This document shows, one piece after another, positions 15,959-25,439 of a DNA stretch of 42,243 nt (its first letter is position 1; each line of letters starts with the position of its first letter). The stretch comes from a virus. The translations under genes were made by a program, and so were the position numbers. The notes beneath the pieces are model-generated. The model ran no database searches. It saw only the letters and a program-made list of their open reading frames with translations, and had not been told where the DNA came from. The DNA is taken from the IMG/VR virus record IMGVR_UViG_3300037189_014142, positions 1 to 42,243 of that record; one strand, written 5' to 3'.

Positions 15959-17940
15959 TATTTCCACACCGCCCCTGATTTTCCTACCCAGCCAGCAGCT
16001 TCCTGCTTGGCATTTACATAGTGATTTGCAACAGTTGTTCCAAATGCACCTCTTGTTTTTACTCTGTATCTTCCAGTTGGAATAAATGTTGTTGAAAACT
16101 TTGGACCATTTTGTATAATTGTTGCCTTGCCACGATATTTTAACAAGTCTGATTCTCCAGCAACATCTATTGTTGCTGGAAGTCCAGTTGAGATATCAGT
16201 ATACTGATATTCAATTGCATCGTACTCAATAATTTCTGAATCTAAAAGAAAATGTCCAGCAAAACTATAAACAGTTTGTTCTTCTGAAAGAGTGTTTAAT
16301 GTTATTGGTTTAATTGTCATGTATACTTTTGTTCCAGTAGATGGAACTTCTGAATCCAATAAATTTTCTGTAAGAGCAGCAGCAGCAAGCCAAGATGTTC
16401 CAGATGACCATAGTGGTGCACTGCTTTGCTCATAAGAAGATGTTACTGTGCTATAGTAAACAACCTTTACCTGATTTGCCGATGGAAGATCCATTTTGTT
16501 AAAAGACTCAATATTTGGCTGCTCTAAAATATTTCCCTGTCCATCTTTTAGAGCATCATATCTAAATGTCCAAGCTGAATCTGATGTTCCAAACAAATAT
16601 TCTCTTGTATAAAATTGAAGTGTTCCAAACTCATCTACAAATGCACTCATCTGAGAATCTCTGCAAAGTGACTGTAAGTTCTCCCAAACAGTGCCTGTGC
16701 TATCTGACCACCAGTAGTTTGGTGAAATAATAGAGTTGTCATTTTCCTTATATTTAAATGCATAGTTAGTAAATCCAACTGAGTCTAGCAGCCTTCTGAT
16801 AATTGCAATTGATGAATAACCTTCACATAATAGGTCTGGGGCTAATGTGTCCTGAAGTGTTTTTGCTGCATCTAAAAGGTCTAGCGTTGCATCTCCAAAT
16901 TCAGAAATTGACCACTGGTCTAAATAAAATACTCCCTGTTGGATCTTATAGTATTTACCACGAGTATCCTGAGATTCTCCGCCTGCATCATATAGCTTCA
17001 TAAATAAATTAACTTCAGCATTCTTATATAAATAAATATTTGATGTATCTATTACATCTGATTTAGAATAAGATTTAAATGAAATTGTTGACCCTGAAAC
17101 AGCATTCTTATAATTATTTAAGTTTAATGTAAGAGAATTTGCAGTAATGTTTCCAACTGGCACAAGGGCTTCTGTGCTTGCAGAAGATTCTTTTCTTAGA
17201 TCAAAGTCTACTACATACTGAGATATATCTGTTACATAGTGTGGTGCTAGTTCAATTACTCCAATATATCCGCCTGGATTTGCAGCCGTCATAGCCAAAG
17301 TAGTAAATGATTTAAATGCTGATAGATTTAGGTCTGAAGCATTCTTTGACCATGTTGTTCCATTGTAGTATATTGAAACTGTTCCTGCGTCATTTCCAGT
17401 GCTTGTAAAGCTTTTAATGTCTGCAGCAGTGCCAGATACTGTTGTCCCGCCAATATTAATTGTCCAGGCAGAAGGTGTTGCATGGCTTATCTCAAACTTA
17501 AGAGTTACCTTATTTGCGTAAACTGTTTTAGGGTATGTTATGGAAACTGAAGCTGGAGTATCAATTGGCGTTAGCCAATATTTGTAGTATACAGAATTGC
17601 CTGGATAATAAGTTCTGTATTTAACAACATTTGCAGATTGTGCTGAAGGCTTATAATCAACTGCCTTTGGGTCAGCATATGTCTTAGTCTGAACATCTCC
17701 AGAAATTCCATATTTAATTCCTGCAAGCTGGGGTCTTGAAGGCTTAATAATTGTATCTAGTGGGAATAGTTTTTTAAATGGCTGACGTCCATTAATTGTT
17801 TGATACTCAGTTCCAGTAATTGATGTAGGTGTAAAAGAAACCATAGAATTAACATTAATATCCATTGTGACGCCAACGTCCATGGATATAGATGTATTTT
17901 TATTTAGTAGGTCTTTTACGCCTTGAGCAACTGGAATCAT
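15958..17940 (-). CDS. Tail hub (Tal-like) minor tail protein
   Basis: A 660-residue protein encoded second after the tape measure, where hub proteins lie. Residues about 235-460 carry hub-like features: I-S-Q-Y-V-V-D-F-D-L, then a segment with L-L-C-E-G-Y-S-S-I-A-I-I-R-R-L-L-D-S-V-G-F and W-E-N-L-Q-S-L-C-R-D-S-Q-M-S-A-F-V-D-E-F-G, which fit the 'pick a reading frame of axes, then evaluate in its own basis' hub domain of siphophage tail proteins. Residues 120-225 could be a carbohydrate-binding insert. No lytic domain is evident. ATG overlaps the preceding stop (GAGGTATAATG). Confidence 0.65.
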   Translation of the reverse strand: MIPVAQGVKDLLNKNTSISMDVGVTMDINVNSMVSFTPTSITGTEYQTINGRQPFKKLFPLDTIIKPSRPQLAGIKYGISGDVQTKTYADPKAVDYKPSAQSANVVKYRTYYPGNSVYYKYWLTPIDTPASVSITYPKTVYANKVTLKFEISHATPSAWTINIGGTTVSGTAADIKSFTSTGNDAGTVSIYYNGTTWSKNASDLNLSAFKSFTTLAMTAANPGGYIGVIELAPHYVTDISQYVVDFDLRKESSASTEALVPVGNITANSLTLNLNNYKNAVSGSTISFKSYSKSDVIDTSNIYLYKNAEVNLFMKLYDAGGESQDTRGKYYKIQQGVFYLDQWSISEFGDATLDLLDAAKTLQDTLAPDLLCEGYSSIAIIRRLLDSVGFTNYAFKYKENDNSIISPNYWWSDSTGTVWENLQSLCRDSQMSAFVDEFGTLQFYTREYLFGTSDSAWTFRYDALKDGQGNILEQPNIESFNKMDLPSANQVKVVYYSTVTSSYEQSSAPLWSSGTSWLAAAALTENLLDSEVPSTGTKVYMTIKPITLNTLSEEQTVYSFAGHFLLDSEIIEYDAIEYQYTDISTGLPATIDVAGESDLLKYRGKATIIQNGPKFSTTFIPTGRYRVKTRGAFGTTVANHYVNAKQEAAGWVGKSGAVWK

Positions 17941-18398
17941 TATACCTCTTCCAGTGCAATATTAACATCCCAAAATTCTTGTGCAGCATCAGATGTTTTT
18001 GCCTTAACATTTCTTTTTACAATAGTAAAATTGGCAGTTGTAAAAGAAACTGTAAACTCTTCAGTTCTTGCTGCACTATATGCAATCTTAATCTTAAATG
18101 CTCCTTGGCCTTTTGCGCTGTGATAAAAAGACCTAATGTCTTCTGCGCCCCATCCACCATCTACAGTCATTGTACTATATGATGGTAGCATTGACCATGC
18201 TGTATTAAAATTCTTTTTATCCGCTATAAATATTTTTCTCAGGGTTCCGTTGGACATTCTTTGAACCTTTTCAAATCTTTCTGTGTCAACAGCAATTGCA
18301 GCTCTATTATGTTCAGTTACCTTCTGCCATGTAGCAGCGCCTGATGTTGAATTATCAATAAATAATACTGATCCTTGTGGAAGATATATTGCACCCAT
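17940..18398 (-). CDS. Distal tail-like protein
   Basis: A 152-residue beta-rich protein directly after the tape measure, the usual place of the distal tail protein that caps the tube and carries the hub. Central residues (T-M-T-V-D-G-G-W-G-A-E-D-I-R-S-F-Y) and F-T-V-S-F-T-T-A-N-F look like a tube-ring fold, but it is shorter than many Dit proteins. AGAGGAA and a TAATG overlap link it to the tape measure gene. Confidence 0.6.
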   Translation of the reverse strand: MGAIYLPQGSVLFIDNSTSGAATWQKVTEHNRAAIAVDTERFEKVQRMSNGTLRKIFIADKKNFNTAWSMLPSYSTMTVDGGWGAEDIRSFYHSAKGQGAFKIKIAYSAARTEEFTVSFTTANFTIVKRNVKAKTSDAAQEFWDVNIALEEV

Positions 18399-21300
18399 TA
18401 AAAGTTCCTCTGTTTTCCAGACATTGAGATTTGTCTATTTTGTTCTACCATTAGAGCCTGTGCAATTTCTTGTCCAGTCAAATTAGTTCCATTTACTGTA
18501 ATATCGTTATTAATTACTACGCTTGTTCCAATAGCATTTCCAGCCATTCCGCCATCATGGAATCTAACTCTTCCTCCTGCTGCATATCTGTTTACATTTC
18601 CGTAAGATGAAATCATTCCGCCAGAAGCATATCTCATTGAGTTAATTGCCTCCATTGTTCCAACTCCATACTTTTGAACTGCAGAAGCCTTTACAACAAA
18701 CTCTCCGTTTGAAAGCATTGCTGGAATTGAATCAGATGTAGATGTTCCTGCGCCGTAAATCATTCCGCCATCAGCAGCAACTACCTTTGGACCAGCAACA
18801 ATATCTGTTGCACTCTTAACCCTATATGATCTTCCATCATAGTTAAAGTATTGTCCAGCCTTTAATCCATAGTCTTTTACAATTGCTTGCTTTGATGGAT
18901 CGTCAAGGTATCCCTTCTTTGGATCATTTTTATATTTTGCGCTGTATCCAATATCAACAGCATCATTTCTAGACTTTGCTCCGCCAGCAGCAATCTTAAA
19001 ATCAACAACTGCTTTTTGGAAATCGGTTACAGAGCCACTAAATACTCCAGTTGCTTTTGCATTTTCTAAATTCTTATCGGCCAACTGCTTTATTACAGAA
19101 GAATAATCTGTTGGCTTTGTTGATAATGTTGACCCATTGTAAGCAACTGTAGTTGGCATAGCAATAGCATTTGCTGCGGCAACCCCAGCTTTGCCTAATT
19201 TTCTAAGTGCATCTAATTGATCTCTAAGTTGATATCCGTATGCTTCAATCTTATCCTTGTCATTTGTGAGTCCAGCATTTGTAATAAGGGTACCAATTGT
19301 TGACTGAATTGATTTAATTGTTGAATCTCTTTCGGCTGCAATAGATGCCTTCTCTGCCGCTGCTGCTGCCGCTTTTTGAGCTGCAGCAAGCGATGCTTCT
19401 AGTCCAGCTTTTTTGTTCTGAAGAGCCTCTGTATCTTTATTGGCCTTGTCTTCAATTGAAGCTTGTGCAAGCTTTGTCTGGTGTTGTCCAGTAAGTCTTT
19501 GAATTTCAATTTGTGCTGTAGCAGCTTCATTCATGTTACCAGTTGCTAAAGCATTTTGATATCTGAGTTGCTGCTCTTGTATTGCAAGTCCTACGTCTGC
19601 AGCCTCTTGTTGTTCTTGAAGAGCCTTCTTTCTTGCGTCCGCTTCTTTTTTAATTGCAGCAATCTTCTTGTCAATTAAATCTGCTTCTTTTGAAATATCT
19701 CTTTGTGCGGCTTTAGATGCAGCAGCAGCTTGTGCTGCGGCATTCTTTGAAGCTTTTGCTGCTTCTGCACCAAGTCCTGCAAGTCCTGCAAGAGGGTTAT
19801 TTTTTAATCCTGTATCTGTTGTCATTGAACTTGCACTCTTTGACAAAGCATTTTGTACTGCTAGCATTGCTTGAGCTTGAGATCCACTAATCTTAGAAAG
19901 GTCGTCAGCCACTCCAGATGTATACAGCTTAATCTTTGCATAGGCATCTGCTGTTGAATCTGTTGCGGAAAGAATTCCCTTAAGCTCTGGCTTCTGCTTA
20001 AGAATAAGACCTAAATTATATTCGCCAAGCTTTTTATTTGTTGATGCAGATCCATTTAGTTTATCCATTGTCATCTTTAATGCTTCTGTTTCTGTGATGA
20101 TTTTACCAGTCTCATCTTTTGAACCAACTAAGCTATTATAGTAAGCATCAATTGCATCCATTGATCCTTCAAATGCTGCTGCTAACTCATTTCCATTTAC
20201 GCCATATACGCCCATGGCTTTATTGAATGTGTTTACAGAAACTGTTGCTGCTGAAACTTTATCCTTAATTTCCATAAATGGCTTGGAAGAAATTGCAGCA
20301 ACTGCTTGAGACGCCTTATTAGATTGAGTGATAATTGCAAATATCATCTTGGCAGCCTTGTCTGCAGCCATTCCACCTGCTACCAACTGCGCTTTCATTG
20401 CAGCTGCATTATCAACAACATCGCTTCTATCCATAGCATCAAATAACTTAATTACGTCTGGCTGTGACTTCTTTGCTTGAGCTTGCATATCTTTAAGCTC
20501 TTTAATTGTCATAGTCAATCCGCCAGTTCCGCCTGCTACTCTATTTGTTTCTAGAACAGCTTGAAGAATTTGTCTTTGTCTTTCAGCATCCTTTTGTGCA
20601 CTCTTTATTTTTGCACCAAGGCTTGTGTACTTTATACCTAGTTGTCCAGCAATTTTTTCATTTGCCTTAAATGATTGTGCTGCGGCATCAGATTGAGCTT
20701 TAGCTGTTTTCCACATGTTAAATAATTTAAGTCCAAGCATTGCAACACCAGTTGCGGCTAGACCCCATGGAGTAATTCTAAGAGCCATGCTCATCATCTT
20801 AAGTGTATTTACAAAACCTGCGCCTGTTTTAATTCCCATCGCTAGAGCTTTTGATACTCCCATAATTCTTGAAAGGACTGCTGGGCCAATTAAAGATCCA
20901 ACAATTTCTCCTCCAGGAACACCAGTCATTCTTCCAATTGCTCCGCCTGCAAGTGAGCCACCAATATTCCCAGCCATGCCCATAGGTTTGTAATATGGAT
21001 TTGCAGCAAGCTTTGCTTCCCTTGCTGCCTTCATTGCTCTAACCTTATCTCCAATTGCAGTAATTCCAGTCGCAAAACCTGGGATCTTACCGCCTGCATT
21101 CATAAACGCAATTGCACCTTCGTTACCAGCTGTTGCTGTTTTTGTAACAACAGATTCTCCTGGCTCAAGAAGTGCTGGGATTGTGTCTCCTCCGCCGTAA
21201 CCAGGAAGTCTTGTTACTCCTGATTGGAAAGGCATTGGCTCCATTCCACGGTTTCTTGTATGTGCATCATAGCCAAATACATCTCTGACTGGTCTCATGC

Positions 21301-24300
21301 TTGGCATAAATCCAGATCTTAGTGCTCTAGTAGAAGCGTTGTTCATCATCTTACCAAACACTGCTTCTGTTATTGGGCCAGTATGATTTGCAACCTTATT
21401 ATTCAAAACTTGAGCTGCTCTATTTGCAATTGCCATTGCTTGAGCTGGCCTAATGCCTCTATCTTTTAAGAACAACAATAAGCTGACCATATCTTCACCA
21501 GTTACTGGTCTCCATGACGCTGCTGTTGCAGCTCCCTTTGTTAGTCCTGTATTAAATGCACCAGTATTCTTTACAAAAGTAGTTGGAAGTAATTGCAATT
21601 GATCATTATGTGCAAGAGTTTTTGGATCCATTTTAAGATTAAAATCTGAGTATTGATCTCTATTTGCAACAGGGCCTGAGCCAGACTTTGTAAGACCCTT
21701 AGTTCTTGCAAGGAATGCTGGGTTCATTCCATGAATAAGAACATCGTCTCCTTGTGTAGGCGTGATACCATAATCCATATAGTCTTGCTTTTTATAGATT
21801 CCAGAACCTCTTTTATAAAGTTCTCCAAACGTTACTCCAGCATCTTCTTCTCCGCCTACTCTTGTTGATCTAGAACCAACCTTTCTTAGTCCGCCAATCT
21901 TTGAAGATCTTTCTGAGTATTCTCTTAACAGTTTTGCAGCAGCTGCTGCCTTTCTCATATCTGTAAACTTAGGCAAGAATTTGCCTAGAGCTGTTACACC
22001 AGTTGCAAATTTAATTCTTCTTACAGATGTTCCAACTGCTTTAGCTATCTTACTTGTAATTGATCCAGCTCTTCCTGCGCCTGAGCGAAGAGTTGAACGC
22101 ATATTGTAATCTGTATTCTTGTCAATTGCTGTACCAGTTGCAATTGTTGTTCCTGTTCCAGGAACCATTGTCATTCTATCTACAGGTACACCTGAAGCAA
22201 TCGACAAAGCATTCATTCTTTCAATCATCTTTGCATTAATTGCTGTAAGAGCTGCTTGCGATCTTTCTACTGAAAGGATTCCAGCTTCCGCAGCTGCCGC
22301 TACACGAGCACTTGATGCTGCAGCTGTTGAAGTAATTGCTTCCATTTTTGGAAGAATATGACTAAAGTCTGCCATAAATTCTGCTGGAAGCTTACCAGTT
22401 GAATCAATAATTCTTTCAACTGCTGCCATTTCTTCTTTTGAACGCATTGCCATTACGGTCATTTGGGTATGCCATCTAGCTGCCTCTGTTGCATTAATTG
22501 CTGTGCTTGCGCCATTAATTGTTGTGAGTCCAGGAACATTTGGAACATTTGATCCTGGCATAGCCATCATTTGTGGATTCTGGCCAATCTTTTTATTTGT
22601 TGAAGGGTCTAGAGGAACTGAAGTATGGAATGTTTGAGCAAGTCTTGCCTCTTCAGACAATTTAGACTGTGGATTGTAGTGTGCAAAATCATAGGATCCA
22701 ATTCCCACTCCTTCTGCAGCGCCTGCAATAATTGGCTTAGCTGTAACAGTTCCATTTCTAGATAGTGTTGCAATTTGCTGCATCTCTAAACGCATTCCGC
22801 TTAGCGCTGTTGTTAAAACTTTTGCTGCGGCTGCATCAGAATAAAATGTTTTTTCTACTAAAGTACCAGCTTCGCTAGCTGCCTTCATTTCTGGAGTAAG
22901 TAATTTAAATCCTTCTGCATGGCTAAAGAATGCTCTAATGCCAGCAAAGCCCTTCATTACATAACCCAGGAAGTTAGCAAACACACCAGTCAACATAATA
23001 ATTGGACCAGCTACTGCTGTAAGTCCGCCAAGCAATGTAACCATTTTTTTAATCGGGTCTGGCATCTTATTAAATGCATTTACAATTCCATCTGCAAAGT
23101 TCAAAAGCTTTGTTGCAATTCCAAGGAACTGCTCACCCACTGTTGCAAGGTCTGCCTTTAATGACTCTAGAGCTCTCTTATACTTACCAGAGGCAGACTC
23201 TGTTGTTTGAGCTAATTCTCGACCAGCTACCTGAGCAAGTTCGTCCGTGCTTGCCTTCATCAAATCTAATACCTGTAATGTTTGACTTCCCTTTTTACCC
23301 AGGTTGTCAAACAATGCACCCATACGAGCAAACTGATACTTACCAAATAAAGTTTCAATTGCCTGTTGCTTTTGCAATGGATTTAATTTTTCCATTGCTT
23401 TCTGAAGCTCTATGATTGTGCCTGTAATATTTCCAGCATTGCTTTCTACAATACTTTGCAGACTAATACCAAATCCAGCAAACTGTTCTTTTGCAACCTT
23501 TGTTGGATTAATAAGAGAACCAAGCGCTGACTTTAATCCGTTAGCTGCTGATGCTGCATCTACTCCGCCTTCTTTCATTGCAACCATCATTAAAGCTAAG
23601 TCTTCTACTCCGCCGCCCAGACCCTTTACAACGGTACCAGCTCTAGGAATTGCTTCAACTAAATCTTGGAGGGTTGTTGATGTTTGGTTTTCTACTGCGT
23701 TAAGGAAGTTAATTGATTTTGCAAGTCCTTCTGTGTCTTGCTTAAATGCATTTTGAATTGCAAGTGTTGCCTTCATTGCTTCTTGCTTATCAACTTCACC
23801 AAGAACAGATAGTCTCGTTGTTTCACGAATTGACCCTAGGAGATCATTTCCTTGCTTACCTGTTGCAGCAATATCTGCAGCTAAAGATAAGGTATCTTTA
23901 AAAGAAACTCCATAGGCTGCAGAAAGTTCTTTTGCTGTTGCAATTGCATCTGCTCTAACCTTGCTAAGTTCTGCATCTGAAGTTTTTGAAAGTCCGCCAT
24001 AAACCTTTGTAAGTCTTACTAATTCTTGATCTGCTTCTCTAAAAGCTTTTGAAGCTGCAGCACCAAACGCAGCCATTGGAACTGTTAATCCAACTGTTAG
24101 CTGACGTCCTGCCCACTGTGTATTCTTACCCCAGTTAATTAATTGATTTGAACCTTCTTGCATAACCTTATTAAGGATAGACATTTCTGTTCTTGCAATT
24201 TTTGTTTTATTAGCAAGCTCATTTATACCTGTAGGGACATGAACATTGAACTGCATTTGTCCTTGCTGGTTTCTTCCCATTGGCTGGACAATTGCATTCT

Positions 24301-24652
24301 GAAGTGCTGTTTGCTGTTTTGCAAGATCACGGATCATACCACCAGCCTGGCGATGGTATTGCTGCCAGTGCTGATAGTAATCTCTTAATTTTAATTTGCC
24401 TTGATCTAAGGCTTTACCAAACTTTTCAGTATCACTTGCTAGTGTTACAAAGTGGGTATTGAATTGATTGCTTTTTCTAAGTATGTCTGAGAAAGCATTG
24501 TTTGTTGCTGCTATCTGTTGAGTAAGCGCAACATTTGAAGATCCAAGTTTTTGCTGTAAAAGTGTGAGCTGTGATACTGCTTTATGTATCTGACTTATTA
24601 AGCCAGAGAAATCAGCATTAGCGGTTATATTAGTATTAATATTTTCTGACAC
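18398..24652 (-). CDS. Tape measure protein
   Basis: A 2084-residue protein that sets tail length and is ejected with DNA. It begins with a coiled-coil region, then residues about 180-480 carry the conserved phage tape-measure core (S-A-A-Y-G-V-S-F-K-D-T-L, N-G-L-K-S-A-L-G-S-L). A hydrophobic stretch near 540-570 and others near 1240 and 1310 could cross the host membrane. Ala/Lys-rich coiled coils follow near 1700-1800. Two copies of the D-[ST]-I-P-A-[ML]-L-x-x-G-E-x-V-V motif occur, near 1160 and the C-terminus. The start is GTG with GAGGAG 6 bases upstream. At about 0.15 nm per residue, the tail would be near 300 nm. No lytic motif was recognised. Confidence 0.93.
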   Translation of the reverse strand: MSENINTNITANADFSGLISQIHKAVSQLTLLQQKLGSSNVALTQQIAATNNAFSDILRKSNQFNTHFVTLASDTEKFGKALDQGKLKLRDYYQHWQQYHRQAGGMIRDLAKQQTALQNAIVQPMGRNQQGQMQFNVHVPTGINELANKTKIARTEMSILNKVMQEGSNQLINWGKNTQWAGRQLTVGLTVPMAAFGAAASKAFREADQELVRLTKVYGGLSKTSDAELSKVRADAIATAKELSAAYGVSFKDTLSLAADIAATGKQGNDLLGSIRETTRLSVLGEVDKQEAMKATLAIQNAFKQDTEGLAKSINFLNAVENQTSTTLQDLVEAIPRAGTVVKGLGGGVEDLALMMVAMKEGGVDAASAANGLKSALGSLINPTKVAKEQFAGFGISLQSIVESNAGNITGTIIELQKAMEKLNPLQKQQAIETLFGKYQFARMGALFDNLGKKGSQTLQVLDLMKASTDELAQVAGRELAQTTESASGKYKRALESLKADLATVGEQFLGIATKLLNFADGIVNAFNKMPDPIKKMVTLLGGLTAVAGPIIMLTGVFANFLGYVMKGFAGIRAFFSHAEGFKLLTPEMKAASEAGTLVEKTFYSDAAAAKVLTTALSGMRLEMQQIATLSRNGTVTAKPIIAGAAEGVGIGSYDFAHYNPQSKLSEEARLAQTFHTSVPLDPSTNKKIGQNPQMMAMPGSNVPNVPGLTTINGASTAINATEAARWHTQMTVMAMRSKEEMAAVERIIDSTGKLPAEFMADFSHILPKMEAITSTAAASSARVAAAAEAGILSVERSQAALTAINAKMIERMNALSIASGVPVDRMTMVPGTGTTIATGTAIDKNTDYNMRSTLRSGAGRAGSITSKIAKAVGTSVRRIKFATGVTALGKFLPKFTDMRKAAAAAKLLREYSERSSKIGGLRKVGSRSTRVGGEEDAGVTFGELYKRGSGIYKKQDYMDYGITPTQGDDVLIHGMNPAFLARTKGLTKSGSGPVANRDQYSDFNLKMDPKTLAHNDQLQLLPTTFVKNTGAFNTGLTKGAATAASWRPVTGEDMVSLLLFLKDRGIRPAQAMAIANRAAQVLNNKVANHTGPITEAVFGKMMNNASTRALRSGFMPSMRPVRDVFGYDAHTRNRGMEPMPFQSGVTRLPGYGGGDTIPALLEPGESVVTKTATAGNEGAIAFMNAGGKIPGFATGITAIGDKVRAMKAAREAKLAANPYYKPMGMAGNIGGSLAGGAIGRMTGVPGGEIVGSLIGPAVLSRIMGVSKALAMGIKTGAGFVNTLKMMSMALRITPWGLAATGVAMLGLKLFNMWKTAKAQSDAAAQSFKANEKIAGQLGIKYTSLGAKIKSAQKDAERQRQILQAVLETNRVAGGTGGLTMTIKELKDMQAQAKKSQPDVIKLFDAMDRSDVVDNAAAMKAQLVAGGMAADKAAKMIFAIITQSNKASQAVAAISSKPFMEIKDKVSAATVSVNTFNKAMGVYGVNGNELAAAFEGSMDAIDAYYNSLVGSKDETGKIITETEALKMTMDKLNGSASTNKKLGEYNLGLILKQKPELKGILSATDSTADAYAKIKLYTSGVADDLSKISGSQAQAMLAVQNALSKSASSMTTDTGLKNNPLAGLAGLGAEAAKASKNAAAQAAAASKAAQRDISKEADLIDKKIAAIKKEADARKKALQEQQEAADVGLAIQEQQLRYQNALATGNMNEAATAQIEIQRLTGQHQTKLAQASIEDKANKDTEALQNKKAGLEASLAAAQKAAAAAAEKASIAAERDSTIKSIQSTIGTLITNAGLTNDKDKIEAYGYQLRDQLDALRKLGKAGVAAANAIAMPTTVAYNGSTLSTKPTDYSSVIKQLADKNLENAKATGVFSGSVTDFQKAVVDFKIAAGGAKSRNDAVDIGYSAKYKNDPKKGYLDDPSKQAIVKDYGLKAGQYFNYDGRSYRVKSATDIVAGPKVVAADGGMIYGAGTSTSDSIPAMLSNGEFVVKASAVQKYGVGTMEAINSMRYASGGMISSYGNVNRYAAGGRVRFHDGGMAGNAIGTSVVINNDITVNGTNLTGQEIAQALMVEQNRQISMSGKQRNF

Positions 24653-24655
24653 TTA

Positions 24656-25326
24656 TTACTCCTCGGTATACCCCAGTCCTTGATTTATACCGAAACCTTT
24701 TGTTGCAGCGGCTTGACCACGAAGTCCGATGATATCGTTTTGCAGTCCGTTGATTCCTTGTGCTCTCATCTGAATCTCTTCAAAAGTTGGGTGTTCACTT
24801 TCTTCCTCAACCGTTGCATCCTCCCCTAGATTTATTCCTTGCAGTGAAGCTTGGAACTTTCTATCTTCATCTTCCTTTTTACTTATACCTTTTAATAATT
24901 GTACAAGCTCTGGCATTGAAAGACTATCTTCTAACTCTTCAAAGTTTTTCCATTTACCAATTAGAAAAACTTGCGCTTCTAAGGCGGCTAGATCTAGTTC
25001 TGACCAGCCAGAACTGCTGCCGCCAGAAGATTTGGGTCGTCCATCTTCATTCCGCCACATACTTCAAGAATACGATTGATTGTTGGCACGTCCAACGCAT
25101 CTTCAAATGCATCCTTGTCTGCGACAAGCTCTGGCAATTGCTTTTCTAGTGCGACACCACATGCTTCAATAAGAATGTTTAGAGTATCGTCTTCGCCTGT
25201 AACTTCTGCTGTCTTCTGAATGACAGTCATGAACTTTCTAAGTTCCTTAATTGTGAGCGGCTTGAGCTTCACCTTTGCGCCATTTTGTAGTTCAATTTCT
25301 TGTACATCGTACACTGTTGTTGCCAA
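24656..25326 (-). CDS. Tail assembly chaperone, frameshifted long form (gpGT-like)
   Basis: The 223-residue product joins residues 1-99 of the short chaperone to 124 residues of the -1 frame, through a CCCAAAT slip site at 25030-25036. The extension starts S-S-G-G-S-S-S-G-W and ends G-Y-T-E-E; it is acidic, helical and has no good start of its own. Its only ATG lies inside the overlap and lacks a ribosome site. In lambda-like phages the long form holds the tape measure while tube subunits assemble around it. Its position right before the tape measure is as expected. Confidence 0.85.
24994..25326 (-). CDS. Tail assembly chaperone, short form (gpG-like)
   Basis: The 110-residue unshifted product, acidic and helical, as usual for gpG-like chaperones (L-T-I-K-E-L-R-K-F, then E-D-D-T-L-N-I-L-I-E-A-C). 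The start codon is TTG, with a near-perfect AGGAGG only 5 bases upstream, so TTG is well supported. It lies between the tail tube and tape measure genes, and has its own promoter. The short form is made in excess over the frameshifted form in known systems. Confidence 0.85.
   Translation of the reverse strand: MATTVYDVQEIELQNGAKVKLKPLTIKELRKFMTVIQKTAEVTGEDDTLNILIEACGVALEKQLPELVADKDAFEDALDVPTINRILEVCGGMKMDDPNLLAAAVLAGQN
24997..25014 (-). other. Possible frameshift-stimulating hairpin
   Basis: A perfect 6-bp stem GTTCTG / CAGAAC with a 6-base loop lies 15 bases after the slip site, ending just before the zero-frame stop. The spacing is longer than the usual 5-9 bases, so it may act weakly or as part of a larger fold. 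Confidence 0.4.
25030..25036 (-). other. Programmed -1 frameshift slip site CCCAAAT
   Basis: In the zero frame the ribosome reads GAC CCA AAT. Slipping back one base lets both tRNAs re-pair on CCC AAA, the canonical X-XXY-YYZ pattern. The zero-frame stop comes 11 codons later, and the -1 frame stays open for 124 codons. The slip codon is Asn99 at 25032-25030. Confidence 0.85.
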
Positions 25327-25352
25327 TTTATCCTCCTAGGATCGTCCTTATC

Positions 25353-25380
25353 ATTATAGCAAAAATACCTGCATAAGCAA
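25353..25380 (-). promoter_or_regulatory. Promoter for chaperones and tape measure
   Basis: TTGCTT (25375-25380), a 16-bp spacer and a perfect TATAAT (25353-25358), with TGC before the -10. It lies just after the tail tube terminator hairpin and 26 bases before the TTG start, leaving room for the AGGAGG site. Confidence 0.7.
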
Positions 25381-25387
25381 ATAACAA

Positions 25388-25405
25388 ACCCCCATTTCTG
25401 GGGGT
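25388..25405 (-). terminator. Hairpin terminator after the tail tube gene
   Basis: A 6-bp GC-rich stem (ACCCCC / GGGGGT) with a 6-base loop follows the tail tube stop by about 35 bases. The downstream T tract on the minus strand is interrupted (TTTGTTATTT), so termination may be partial and the hairpin may also protect the mRNA end. Confidence 0.7.
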
Positions 25406-25439
25406 CTGCTCTCAATATTAAATTGTTATTTAATTGTAA

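Noticed and set aside
22119-23756. Several plus-strand frames over the tape measure
   Set aside because: Shadows of a strongly supported 2084-residue gene; no starts or neighbours on the plus strand.
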